Origin: Spirochaetia bacterium UBA5368
GTDB lineage: Bacteria; Spirochaetota; UBA4802; UBA5368
Assembly: GCA_002407865.1 (NCBI GenBank)
Contig: DHPI01000079.1
Location: 25,215 to 37,509 of the forward strand
DNA: 12,295 nt
Reading direction: 5' to 3'
Shown here: one piece after another, positions 5,906 through 12,295 of the stretch
Layout: every line of letters begins with the position of its first letter
How positions within the stretch are numbered: position 1 is the first letter of the stretch
Translations under genes and position numbers: made by a program
Notes under the pieces: model-generated
The model's database searches: none
What the model was told of the DNA's origin: nothing
The model's input: only the letters and a program-made list of their open reading frames with translations

Positions 5906-7452
5906 AAAAAAAATCGGCAACATCCGCATCCCCGGCGCGTGCGCCGAAAGTGCGCTTCGGGCTGCGATGGAAATTTTCGCTGGCTATCATTGCGCTGCTG
6001 ACGATGGTGATTGTCGTTATGACCTACTACTTCATCAAGATGGAAAGCGATACGATGAAGACCGATATCATTAAAATGGCCGAGCGGGAGATCGAGCACT
6101 TGACCAATACGGCGCAGGAATCCATAAGCGCCAAGGACGAACTGACGCTGCTTGCCGCCGTAAAAAATATACAGAAAGTTCCCTCCATTAAGTATGTGTA
6201 CATTTATGATACGTCAAACAGAATAATCCAGAATTTTGATCCAGCGAAAAACGGAACGCTCCTTGAAAACGACGATATCACGAAGCGGGCCAGCGCCTAC
6301 TCCGCGACCGATACGCCGTTGATGCTCGACTATCCCGACCCGCTTGAACGGAGCGGAATTATTTATGATTTTTCAAAGCCGGTAATGCACACGCTGTATA
6401 AAAACCGCATCGCGACAGTGAGAATGGGGTTTTCCGATAAAATAATACGGGATGAGATACTGCGCGTTACCCGCAACATCATGATTATCGCGGTGTTTTT
6501 TCTCCTTGCCGGAATTTTTGGCTCGCTTGTGCTTGCCAGCATTACGCTGAAGCCCATTAAGAAGCTATCCGAAGGCGCTGCCGTTATAGGCACGGGTGAC
6601 CTCGATCATAAAATTGACATCAGACGATCCGATGAGCTTGGGCTCCTGGCGCACGAATTCAATGTTATGACAGAGCAGTTGAAACGGGCGAAAGACATGG
6701 AGATTCAGACACGTATAATGGAGGAACAGCTCGAGCTTGCGAAGGAGATACAGGAGGGGCTGAACCCGATGGGCCTGTACAGTAAAAACGGGCTCGAGAT
6801 AAAGGGTTTTACCCGCGCCGCGAAAGGTGTCGGGGGCGATTACTTCGATTACATCGACATCGGCGATTCAAGCGTCGGCGCGCTTATCAGCGATGTGTCG
6901 GGAAAAGGCGTTCCCGCATCGCTTGTCATGGTGATGATCCGCACGGTGTTTATGAACCTGATAAAGAACAACCGCAATGTGGATTGCGCAACTATTGTCC
7001 GAAACATCAACGACGCGCTGAGCGCCGATTTCGCCATCGACAAGTTTGCGACGCTGTTTTTTATGATTTATAACCGTGATAACGGCATGATATCGTTTTC
7101 CAACGCCGGCCACGGGCCCCTTTTCTGTTACCGTGCATCGCTGAAAAAATGCACCATCACCAAACTGGAAGGCATGCCTATCGGCATTACCGAGGACGTT
7201 GAATATCCGCAGGCGCGCGTCAGGTTCAATCCGGGCGATGTGGTTGTTCTCTACACCGACGGAATCACGGAAATGCGAAATGAGCAAAAGGAAGAATATG
7301 GCCGCACCCGGCTGCAAAAACTGCTGATGGATATTCACGAATTGAACGCGGGAGAGATAGTGGAGCGTATTGTGGCCGATGTAGACGCGTTTCGCGGCGC
7401 CGCAAGCCCTCACGATGATATGACGACCCTCGTGATGAAGCGGGTATCATAA
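5902..7452 (+). CDS. Membrane-bound HAMP-PP2C (SpoIIE/RsbU-type) serine phosphatase
   Basis: This 516-aa protein has a cytoplasmic basic start, TM1 at about 24-45, an extracytoplasmic region of about 145 residues that may be a Cache-type sensor, TM2 at about 192-213, and a HAMP domain at 214-265. A coiled-coil linker (265-290) and a SpoIIE-type PP2C domain follow. Metal-binding acidic motifs are present: VGGDYFD (Asp313), SDVSGKG (Asp331), YTDGITE (Asp453) and HDDMT (Asp505/506), with SNAGHGP at 400-406, so it should be active. Such enzymes dephosphorylate a phosphoserine on STAS antagonists, and a STAS gene lies 7 bases beyond its stop in convergent orientation. A purine-rich AGGGGA (5887-5892) precedes the ATG, and the start overlaps the 21-aa ORF. 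The domain assignment is firm; the substrate is inferred from proximity. Confidence 0.94.
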   Translation: MKKKSATSASPARAPKVRFGLRWKFSLAIIALLTMVIVVMTYYFIKMESDTMKTDIIKMAEREIEHLTNTAQESISAKDELTLLAAVKNIQKVPSIKYVYIYDTSNRIIQNFDPAKNGTLLENDDITKRASAYSATDTPLMLDYPDPLERSGIIYDFSKPVMHTLYKNRIATVRMGFSDKIIRDEILRVTRNIMIIAVFFLLAGIFGSLVLASITLKPIKKLSEGAAVIGTGDLDHKIDIRRSDELGLLAHEFNVMTEQLKRAKDMEIQTRIMEEQLELAKEIQEGLNPMGLYSKNGLEIKGFTRAAKGVGGDYFDYIDIGDSSVGALISDVSGKGVPASLVMVMIRTVFMNLIKNNRNVDCATIVRNINDALSADFAIDKFATLFFMIYNRDNGMISFSNAGHGPLFCYRASLKKCTITKLEGMPIGITEDVEYPQARVRFNPGDVVVLYTDGITEMRNEQKEEYGRTRLQKLLMDIHELNAGEIVERIVADVDAFRGAASPHDDMTTLVMKRVS

Positions 7453-7459
7453 GGCGCCG

Positions 7460-7783
7460 CTACAACAATTCGTCCTCACTTTCGTATATTTTGAAAAATT
7501 TATCGAGCGTGGCGAGTTTCAGGATATTCAAAACATCGTCATGTATGTTTACCAGCGCGAATTTGCCGTTATGCGCCTTCATTTTCTTTTGCCCGGCCAC
7601 AAGCGCCCCGATCCCGGATGAGTCCATGTAGTTGACGTTCTTCAGATCGACTATAACGCTCTGGTGCTGCCCATCGGTGATGCTGAAAAGGGCTTTTTTT
7701 AATTCGCTTACATTATATAGATCAACTTCACCGCCCACCAGAACGATTTTATGTTCTCCGAGGTCTTTGAATTCAATTTCCAT
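7460..7783 (-). CDS. STAS-domain anti-sigma-factor antagonist (RsbV/SpoIIAA-like)
   Basis: The protein has 107 residues from the ATG at 7783, the normal length for a single-domain STAS antagonist. A TTG 12 bases upstream is also in frame, but GGAGG lies 5 bases before the ATG and overlaps that TTG codon, so the ATG is the start. Typical features are the first strand (IVLVGGEVDLYNVSELKKAL, residues 13-32), VIVDLKNVNYMDSSGIGAL (43-61) with the phosphorylatable serine pair Ser55/Ser56 of DSSG, and a C-terminal LATLDKFFKIYES. In partner switching the unphosphorylated form binds an anti-sigma kinase, and the phosphatase restores it. The kinase partner is not in the window. The gene has its own promoter and is convergent with the phosphatase, so the two may be regulated separately. 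Confidence 0.93.
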   Translation of the reverse strand: MEIEFKDLGEHKIVLVGGEVDLYNVSELKKALFSITDGQHQSVIVDLKNVNYMDSSGIGALVAGQKKMKAHNGKFALVNIHDDVLNILKLATLDKFFKIYESEDELL

Positions 7784-7810
7784 TACTTCCTCCAAGCTGG
7801 ATCAGAAAGA

Positions 7811-7840
7811 AGTATAAACAAAATGAGCTATTTTTGTAAA
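7811..7840 (-). promoter_or_regulatory. Sigma-70-type promoter of the STAS gene
   Basis: On the minus strand, TTTACA (7840-7835) and TATACT (7816-7811) are separated by 18 bases, and each matches the consensus at 5 of 6 positions. Transcription would start near 7804, leaving a leader of about 20 bases that contains GGAGG. This is one of the best promoter matches in the window. Confidence 0.65.
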
Positions 7841-7970
7841 GAATATTTTATGTTTCAAACCGACCGCGTCGTGCCGTCGCTGACCTTTCGGCGCCAAAAT
7901 GAATTTGGGCGATATCAATATGTCGCTCCTTATTCTGGCATATATCGATAGTTACTTGTAAAGTATAAAA

Positions 7971-9053
7971 TTAATCTTTTTTAATAGTTTTCGGCAGCGA
8001 GATGAGAAATTTTACCCATTTTCCTTGTTCGGATTCCACCCATATTCTGCCGTTGTGTTTTTCGACAATGCTTTTGCATATATAAAGCCCCAGCCCGGAG
8101 CCTTTGATGCCTTCAGTTCCTTTCTGTTTCAGGCGGGAAAATCTCTGAAATAACTTTGTAGTGATATCTTCTTTTGATACACCGACACCTTCATTATATA
8201 TGGAAAAGACAAAGCCATCTTTCTCTTCGTAAAGTTCGATTTTGATTTCCGTATCTGGCTTTCCGTATTTTATCGCGTTGTTCACAAGGTTTGTAAAGAC
8301 GATCTTAAGCAGATTGGGATCCCCGTTGATAACAGGTTTTATGGAAAAGTCAGTGACAATTTTCATGTTCCGCATGTTGTGCTGGTGTTCGGGGATTTGC
8401 AGAACCGGCATTATGATATCATTGACGAGATTGACCTGCTGAGTGAACGATTCGAGATCGTCCATTTCCATTTTCGAGAGGTCGAGATAATTTCGGATGA
8501 TATCCTCGAGATACTGACAGTTGCGAAGGATTGTTTCGATCGTTTTTTGCTTTTCCGGATCAAGCTTGCCGAAGTATCCTTTATACAGCGTTTCCGCTGT
8601 CGTATGAACCACGGCGATAGGGCTCTTCAGCTCATGCGATACAATCGACATAAGGTCGAGCATCTTTGCCTCGGAATTACTCTGCCGCGAGGACACTGCG
8701 TTATGGACAACGTCGCGAAGCTCGTCGGGGGTAAACGGTTTGGGGATATAGTCAAATGCTCCGTTTTTTAGCGCCTCACGCGCGGTTTCCACTGTTGCGT
8801 AGCCGGTAAAAATTATGACCGTTACGTCGGGCTGTTCCTTTTTCAGTGTTTTAAGGATTTCCATGCCCCCGAGTTTCGGCATTTTAAGGTCGGTGATAAC
8901 GATATCATATTTTTTTGCCGTAGCTTTTTCGAGCCCCTCGATGCCTGAAGGCGCCGTATCAATCTCATAGTTCTCGCTGCGCAGGATTCTGAGAGAGCTT
9001 TTTAAAACAACATCCTCATCGTCGATAATCAACAACCTGGTTGTGCTTGACAT
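7971..9053 (-). CDS. Receiver-histidine kinase (REC-HisKA-HATPase)
   Basis: This 360-aa soluble protein starts with a complete receiver domain (about 5-118): acidic pair Asp11/Asp12, phospho-acceptor Asp55 in ITDLKMP, Thr83 and Lys105 in PKPF. It continues with HisKA (LMSIVSHELKSPIAVVH, His140) and HATPase_c: N-box NLVNNA (Asn259), G1-like NEGVG (287-291), F-box LFQRFSR and G2 GSGLGLY (318-324). There is no membrane segment. The G1 position usually held by Asp is Asn287, a variation known in part of the family. Receiver-first kinases typically take phosphate from another kinase and modulate their own kinase domain. The Cache kinase upstream on the same strand, 181 bases away, is the natural candidate donor. 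A modest AGAG precedes the ATG. The two genes have separate promoters. Confidence 0.93.
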   Translation of the reverse strand: MSSTTRLLIIDDEDVVLKSSLRILRSENYEIDTAPSGIEGLEKATAKKYDIVITDLKMPKLGGMEILKTLKKEQPDVTVIIFTGYATVETAREALKNGAFDYIPKPFTPDELRDVVHNAVSSRQSNSEAKMLDLMSIVSHELKSPIAVVHTTAETLYKGYFGKLDPEKQKTIETILRNCQYLEDIIRNYLDLSKMEMDDLESFTQQVNLVNDIIMPVLQIPEHQHNMRNMKIVTDFSIKPVINGDPNLLKIVFTNLVNNAIKYGKPDTEIKIELYEEKDGFVFSIYNEGVGVSKEDITTKLFQRFSRLKQKGTEGIKGSGLGLYICKSIVEKHNGRIWVESEQGKWVKFLISLPKTIKKD

Positions 9054-9067
9054 AAATAGCTCTTTTG

Positions 9068-9085
9068 TAAATAATATATTATTTA
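9068..9085. repeat. 18-base perfect palindrome in the leader of the receiver-kinase gene
   Basis: TAAATAATATATTATTTA is its own reverse complement over all 18 bases. It starts 14 bases before the ATG at 9053, downstream of the predicted transcription start. It may be an operator for a dimeric regulator or a weak A-U hairpin affecting translation. The region is AT-rich, which raises the chance of coincidence. Confidence 0.5.
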
Positions 9086-9112
9086 TCCAATATCGTATAA
9101 AGCATACTATTC

Positions 9113-9141
9113 AATATACAGTATACAGCCGAAACTGTCCA
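9113..9141 (-). promoter_or_regulatory. Sigma-70-type promoter of the receiver-kinase gene
   Basis: On the minus strand, TGGACA (9141-9136) and TATATT (9118-9113) are separated by 17 bases, each with 5 of 6 consensus matches. The predicted start is near 9106, giving a leader of about 53 bases. A tandem direct repeat of TATACAG on the plus strand (9115-9121 and 9122-9128) overlaps the -10 box and spacer and might bind a regulator. Confidence 0.6.
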
Positions 9142-9234
9142 ATTATTCAGAGTGTTCCGTTAATTTCAAGTACATTATCCCCGGTGAGTCAGGTTATTTG
9201 ATACATGCGCGTCTTGTTACAGTGTGCGTCGTTA

Positions 9235-11148
9235 TCATGCCACCGGCAGCGTTATGGTGAAGGTTGTGCCATTACCAATGCTGCTTTTTACCGTTATCGT
9301 GCCGTTGTGACGCTTAATTATGCCATAGGTGACCGACAGACCGAGGCCTGTTCCCTTGCCTGTCCGCTTGGTGGAAAAAAATGGATCGAAAATCTTTGTA
9401 AGGTTTTCTTCCGGGATGCCATGGCCCGTGTCGGTAAATTCTATCGTTACGGATTGCGCTGATTCATCGAATCGGGTGATTATCGAGAGGTGCCCGCCCT
9501 CCGTCATGGCGTCGGCGGCGTTTAACGCGAGATTGTTTATCACCGATTTGATTTGATTTATATCGAGATTGAGGGTCGGCAGATTATCGCCAAAGTCTTT
9601 TGTGATGCCGATGTTCTGAAAGGCGACATGTTTTTCCAGGATTGTCAGTATTTCGTTAATTATCTGGTTGAGGTTGACGGATTCCTTTTCTATGCGTGTT
9701 TCGCGCGCGAAGTTCAGTATCTCGCGGACAATTTTTCTACAGCGGAGCGTTTCGTTGACGATGATTTCGAGGTCTTCCTTGTATTCCGTTTCTTTCAATT
9801 CTTCCAGTAATATCGAACTGTACGTCAGTACGCCGGTGAGCGGATTGTTGATTTCGTGTGCGATTCCCGCCGCGAGTTTTCCAAGGGATGCGAGCTTTTC
9901 AGAATGTAAAATCTGTTTCTGCGTATCCTCTTTCAGCATATTGTCCCGTTCAACAATTGCGCCGACCATTGTATTGAAGGTTTTGCACAGGTATCCGAGT
10001 TCGTCGGATGAGTCGACGGAAATATTAATATTGTAATTTCCCTTTGCGATTTCATTTGATGCGTTGACCAGTGTTTTCACCGGATTCAGTATGTTTTGAA
10101 TAAGATATATTGCGAGCAAGATCGCGATTTGCAGCGATATTATGATTATGATAAGGAAGAATATCGTTGTTTCCTTTTTTATCTGGTTAAACTTGTCTTC
10201 CAGTATCCCCACGTAGAGAATGCCAATGACCTGATTGTGAATGGTGTAAATAGGGCTGTACGCGGAAATATACCAGTTATTGACGACAAAAGCCTTGTCG
10301 AGCCACAGCTTGCCCTGTTTGAAAACCCTGTTGTAAACCTCTTCCGAGATGCGCGTGCCGATTGCCCGTACGCCGTCCTTGTGTACGTTCGTTGATATCC
10401 TGAGATCGTCGAAAAATATGGTCGCGGTGCCGTAATCCTGGTTGTTGAACTTTTTGTCCTTGAAAACGAGGCTTTTTATCTGATCGACGATTTCATAGTT
10501 CTTGTTGAGAAGTTGCGCGCCGTAGATAATGCCGATAAGCTCGCCATCGTAATATATCGGGGCCGCCGCCTTCAGCACCATGCCGCGCTCTTCCGTCATT
10601 TCCACCGATTCACTGGCTTTGGGGGTGGGCAGCACCTGAATCAGAGCCTGATCGGCGAGGTCCTGGCCTTCACGCTGAAGATGCGCGCGGGAAATGACGT
10701 CGGTGCCGTAGCACGATATGGCGTTATGCTGAATGTAGTCTATGAAATTGTCACCCCTGATATTGTCGCCGTAGAGTTTTGGATTGCGCGCCCGGACGAT
10801 GACATTGCCGTTGCGGTCGACAATGTTCAGTATGTCGAGATTGAGCTCCTTTTTTACTTCCTGCAGCTTGTTAATAAGCAGATAACGGTTGTTCGATATT
10901 ACCGCTTCTTTAATATAAGGCAGGGACGCGAGGTGTTTTACGAAGAGATGAATGATGTTTATTTTGTCGTTGTAAATGTACTCGGCTGTTTTCAGGTCGT
11001 TTTGCACCTGCTCGTATGCCTGGCCCACAATATTATTATTGATGATTCTGAGGCCGAGAATGATCGATGCGATTCCGATGATAAGCACAACCGAAAGGAG
11101 GCTGGCGATAAGCTTGACGCGCAGGTTTGTTTTAAAGATAACTTTCAT
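9235..11148 (-). CDS. Double-Cache HAMP sensor histidine kinase
   Basis: This 637-aa membrane kinase has TM1 at about 13-36 and a large extracytoplasmic region (about 37-327) of Cache_3-Cache_2 type. Marker segments are [46 protein letters not shown] and [25 protein letters not shown]2 lies at about 328-350 and HAMP at 351-403. The HisKA H-box [17 protein letters not shown] has His431. HATPase_c has N-box LALNAADAM (Asn543), G1 DTGHGI (573-578), F-box FDPFFSTK and G2 GKGTGLGLS. All catalytic boxes are intact. Cache domains usually bind small ligands such as organic acids or amino acids; which one cannot be told. The protein has no receiver, so a separate receiver is needed, and the downstream receiver-kinase is the obvious candidate. 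The ATG at 11148 has no clear Shine-Dalgarno, and an in-frame TAA just upstream rules out a longer start. Confidence 0.95.
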   Translation of the reverse strand: MKVIFKTNLRVKLIASLLSVVLIIGIASIILGLRIINNNIVGQAYEQVQNDLKTAEYIYNDKINIIHLFVKHLASLPYIKEAVISNNRYLLINKLQEVKKELNLDILNIVDRNGNVIVRARNPKLYGDNIRGDNFIDYIQHNAISCYGTDVISRAHLQREGQDLADQALIQVLPTPKASESVEMTEERGMVLKAAAPIYYDGELIGIIYGAQLLNKNYEIVDQIKSLVFKDKKFNNQDYGTATIFFDDLRISTNVHKDGVRAIGTRISEEVYNRVFKQGKLWLDKAFVVNNWYISAYSPIYTIHNQVIGILYVGILEDKFNQIKKETTIFFLIIIIISLQIAILLAIYLIQNILNPVKTLVNASNEIAKGNYNINISVDSSDELGYLCKTFNTMVGAIVERDNMLKEDTQKQILHSEKLASLGKLAAGIAHEINNPLTGVLTYSSILLEELKETEYKEDLEIIVNETLRCRKIVREILNFARETRIEKESVNLNQIINEILTILEKHVAFQNIGITKDFGDNLPTLNLDINQIKSVINNLALNAADAMTEGGHLSIITRFDESAQSVTIEFTDTGHGIPEENLTKIFDPFFSTKRTGKGTGLGLSVTYGIIKRHNGTITVKSSIGNGTTFTITLPVA

Positions 11149-11171
11149 CGGTTATAAATGGTGTTTGATCG

Positions 11172-11187
11172 TCCGCCAGTATCCGCC
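11172..11187. repeat. Short direct repeat in the Cache-kinase leader
   Basis: TCCGCC occurs twice (11172-11177 and 11182-11187), separated by AGTA, so the repeat period is 10 bases, about one helical turn. It falls within the predicted transcript leader, between the promoter and the start codon. It could be a protein-binding site or chance. Confidence 0.3.
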
Positions 11188-11200
11188 GTTCAGTGTCTTT

Positions 11201-11228
11201 ATAATATCACAGAGGCGATAAAAATCAA
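11201..11228 (-). promoter_or_regulatory. Extended -10 promoter of the Cache kinase gene
   Basis: On the minus strand, TTGATT (11228-11223) and TATTAT (11206-11201) are 16 bases apart. The -10 is preceded by TGA, giving an extended -10 element. The predicted start is near 11194, with a leader of about 45 bases. The promoter lies just after the stop of the VWA gene, so the kinase can be expressed independently of it. Confidence 0.5.
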
Positions 11229-11237
11229 GAAAATGAA

Positions 11238-12295
11238 TTATTTAATAAACAGTCTATCGATAAATTCAGAAAGATCGAGAAAGCTGTTCACTTCTTTCAT
11301 TTCGGTGCAGTGGGGCATGTAAAGCGTCGCGATGCTGTCGCTCCAGTCCCACAGGTGGCGCCTGTCAGGATTCAGCCAGAAGAGATTGCGGCACCGTTCG
11401 CGTATTTTGATAAACGCATCGAGGCCGGGGTCTTGATTGTTGTTGCGTGCGTCGCCGAGAATCAAAACGGTCGTTTTCCTTGTAAGAGAGTCGCTGTAAT
11501 CGTGTATGAATTGCGTGAAGCATCTGCCGTAGTTGCTGCCGAAGCCATATGTAAAATCGGTATCGGTGAAAATTGAGTTGAGCGCTTTTTCGGGGTCCAT
11601 TTCCATGAAAAGCGGGGTGATTTCAACCATGCTGCTGATGAAGGCGAATGTGCGCACTTTCGAGAAAAGGCCCTGCAGCATGTAGGTTAGCAGCAACATA
11701 AACCGGGAATACTGGTTAACAGAGCTCGATATATCGCACAAGATAACAAGCTGGGGCCTGTCGATCTTCCTGTTGCGGAAATACAGCTTAAACGGCGTGC
11801 CGCCGTGCTTCAGGTTGAACCTGAGCGTCCGTTTTATATCGAGCCCGCCGTGTTTCACCTTTTTTTTTCGAAGCGATATCCGGTTTTTCAGCTTCTGGCC
11901 GAAGCGCCGCACCAGTTCGCGCATTTCCTGCACCTCGTGGGGCTTCAACTGATACAGCGGCCTGTGCAGCAGAAAATCCTCCCTGCGGTGGATGTTTCTG
12001 CCGATTGTTTTTTCGGCCATTCTGCGCCGAATGCGGGGCAGCAGCACGCGCGTGATAGGATCATTCTCCTCGTTGCCGTCATCGTCGTTTCCCGCGCCGG
12101 ACGCATTGCGCGAACGCGCGTTCATGATCATCATGCCCAGAGCGCCGGATGACGACGCGATGACGGGGTCGTCTAATATCATCGAAAGAATATCGCGCGC
12201 GTTTCTTCTGAAGAGTATATCATCCGGCAGGCTGTCGAGGTATTCGTCGATATCCGACTGCAACTCGAGAAGTTCGTCTTCGGAAAGATCTATCG
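11238..12295 (-). CDS. CoxE-like VWA-domain protein (5' end outside window)
   Basis: The frame stays open to the right edge, giving at least 351 residues. A TTG at 12263 is in frame but has no reason to be the start, because coding sequence continues through it (residues IDLSEDELLE just before). The N-terminal half is charged (NDDDGNEEND, RRREDF-like stretches). The C-terminal half is a VWA domain with MIDAS motif CDISSSV (Asp codon at 11735-11733), FGSNYG where relatives usually have GGTxIG, and the Asp of ILGDARNN. The WLNPD near the end is typical of the CoxE/VWA-containing family (PF05762). These proteins usually work with a MoxR-type AAA+ ATPase in assembling or activating metal enzymes, and such a gene could lie just beyond the right edge. 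The link to the downstream kinases is only positional. Confidence 0.88.
   Translation of the reverse strand, partial: IDLSEDELLELQSDIDEYLDSLPDDILFRRNARDILSMILDDPVIASSSGALGMMIMNARSRNASGAGNDDDGNEENDPITRVLLPRIRRRMAEKTIGRNIHRREDFLLHRPLYQLKPHEVQEMRELVRRFGQKLKNRISLRKKKVKHGGLDIKRTLRFNLKHGGTPFKLYFRNRKIDRPQLVILCDISSSVNQYSRFMLLLTYMLQGLFSKVRTFAFISSMVEITPLFMEMDPEKALNSIFTDTDFTYGFGSNYGRCFTQFIHDYSDSLTRKTTVLILGDARNNNQDPGLDAFIKIRERCRNLFWLNPDRRHLWDWSDSIATLYMPHCTEMKEVNSFLDLSEFIDRLFIK

Noticed and set aside
4906..6099. Long (397-codon) open frame on the minus strand antisense to the TPR and phosphatase genes
   Set aside because: It runs antisense to the well-supported TPR gene, the 21-aa ORF and the start of the phosphatase. 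Its translation is rich in His, Arg and Phe with no domain motif, as expected of a shadow frame.
7894..7908. CCAAA/TTTGG inverted repeat downstream of the receiver-kinase gene as a terminator
   Set aside because: The 5-bp stem is AT-rich and lacks a following T-run, so it is too weak to call.
10513..11157. 214-codon plus-strand open frame antisense to the Cache kinase
   Set aside because: It lies opposite a kinase with full Cache, HAMP and catalytic motifs. The translation is Val/Asp-rich with no family signature.

Overview
The window reads as a bacterial chromosome segment of moderate GC content, densely packed with signalling genes. A lipobox lipoprotein, several membrane-anchored sensors and an exported TPR protein suggest a diderm (Gram-negative-type) organism. 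The gene style (AMMECR1/Memo pair, HAMP-SpoIIE phosphatase, long TPR protein, CoxE-like VWA protein) would fit a spirochaete-like or deltaproteobacterial-like environmental lineage. That is only an impression; the phylum cannot be fixed from this sequence. No rRNA, tRNA, CRISPR array or insertion sequence was seen.

Layout. (1) 1-1519, plus strand: the tail of an upstream gene, then a Memo-family protein and an AMMECR1-domain protein, two of the three parts of the AmmeMemoRadiSam set. The upstream tail repeats 24 bases of the Memo gene's 5' end. (2) 1529-3109, minus strand: a PAS hybrid histidine kinase with a C-terminal receiver, convergent with AMMECR1. (3) 3110-3412: a 303-base non-coding gap. 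(4) 3413-7452, plus strand: a small lipoprotein, a 646-aa exported TPR protein, a probable 21-aa coupling ORF, and a membrane-bound HAMP-PP2C (SpoIIE/RsbU-type) phosphatase. (5) 7460-7783, minus strand: a STAS anti-sigma-factor antagonist convergent with the phosphatase. (6) 7971-11148, minus strand: a receiver-histidine kinase, preceded by a double-Cache HAMP histidine kinase. (7) 11238 to the right edge, minus strand: a CoxE-like VWA protein whose 5' end lies outside the window.

How the parts may work together (inference): the phosphatase and the STAS protein are the classical halves of a partner-switching module, in which the phosphatase reactivates a phosphorylated STAS protein. No RsbW-type anti-sigma kinase and no sigma factor is present here. 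The three histidine kinases and two receiver domains include no DNA-binding output domain, so signals entering here would leave by phosphorelay or protein-protein contact. Good sigma-70-like promoters are visible for the STAS, receiver-kinase and Cache-kinase genes, so these form separate transcription units. The leader of the receiver-kinase gene holds an 18-base perfect palindrome. The most unusual features are the repeated Memo motif at the left edge, the 21-aa ORF whose Shine-Dalgarno sequence contains the stop codon of the TPR gene, and two promoters placed at or over start codons.
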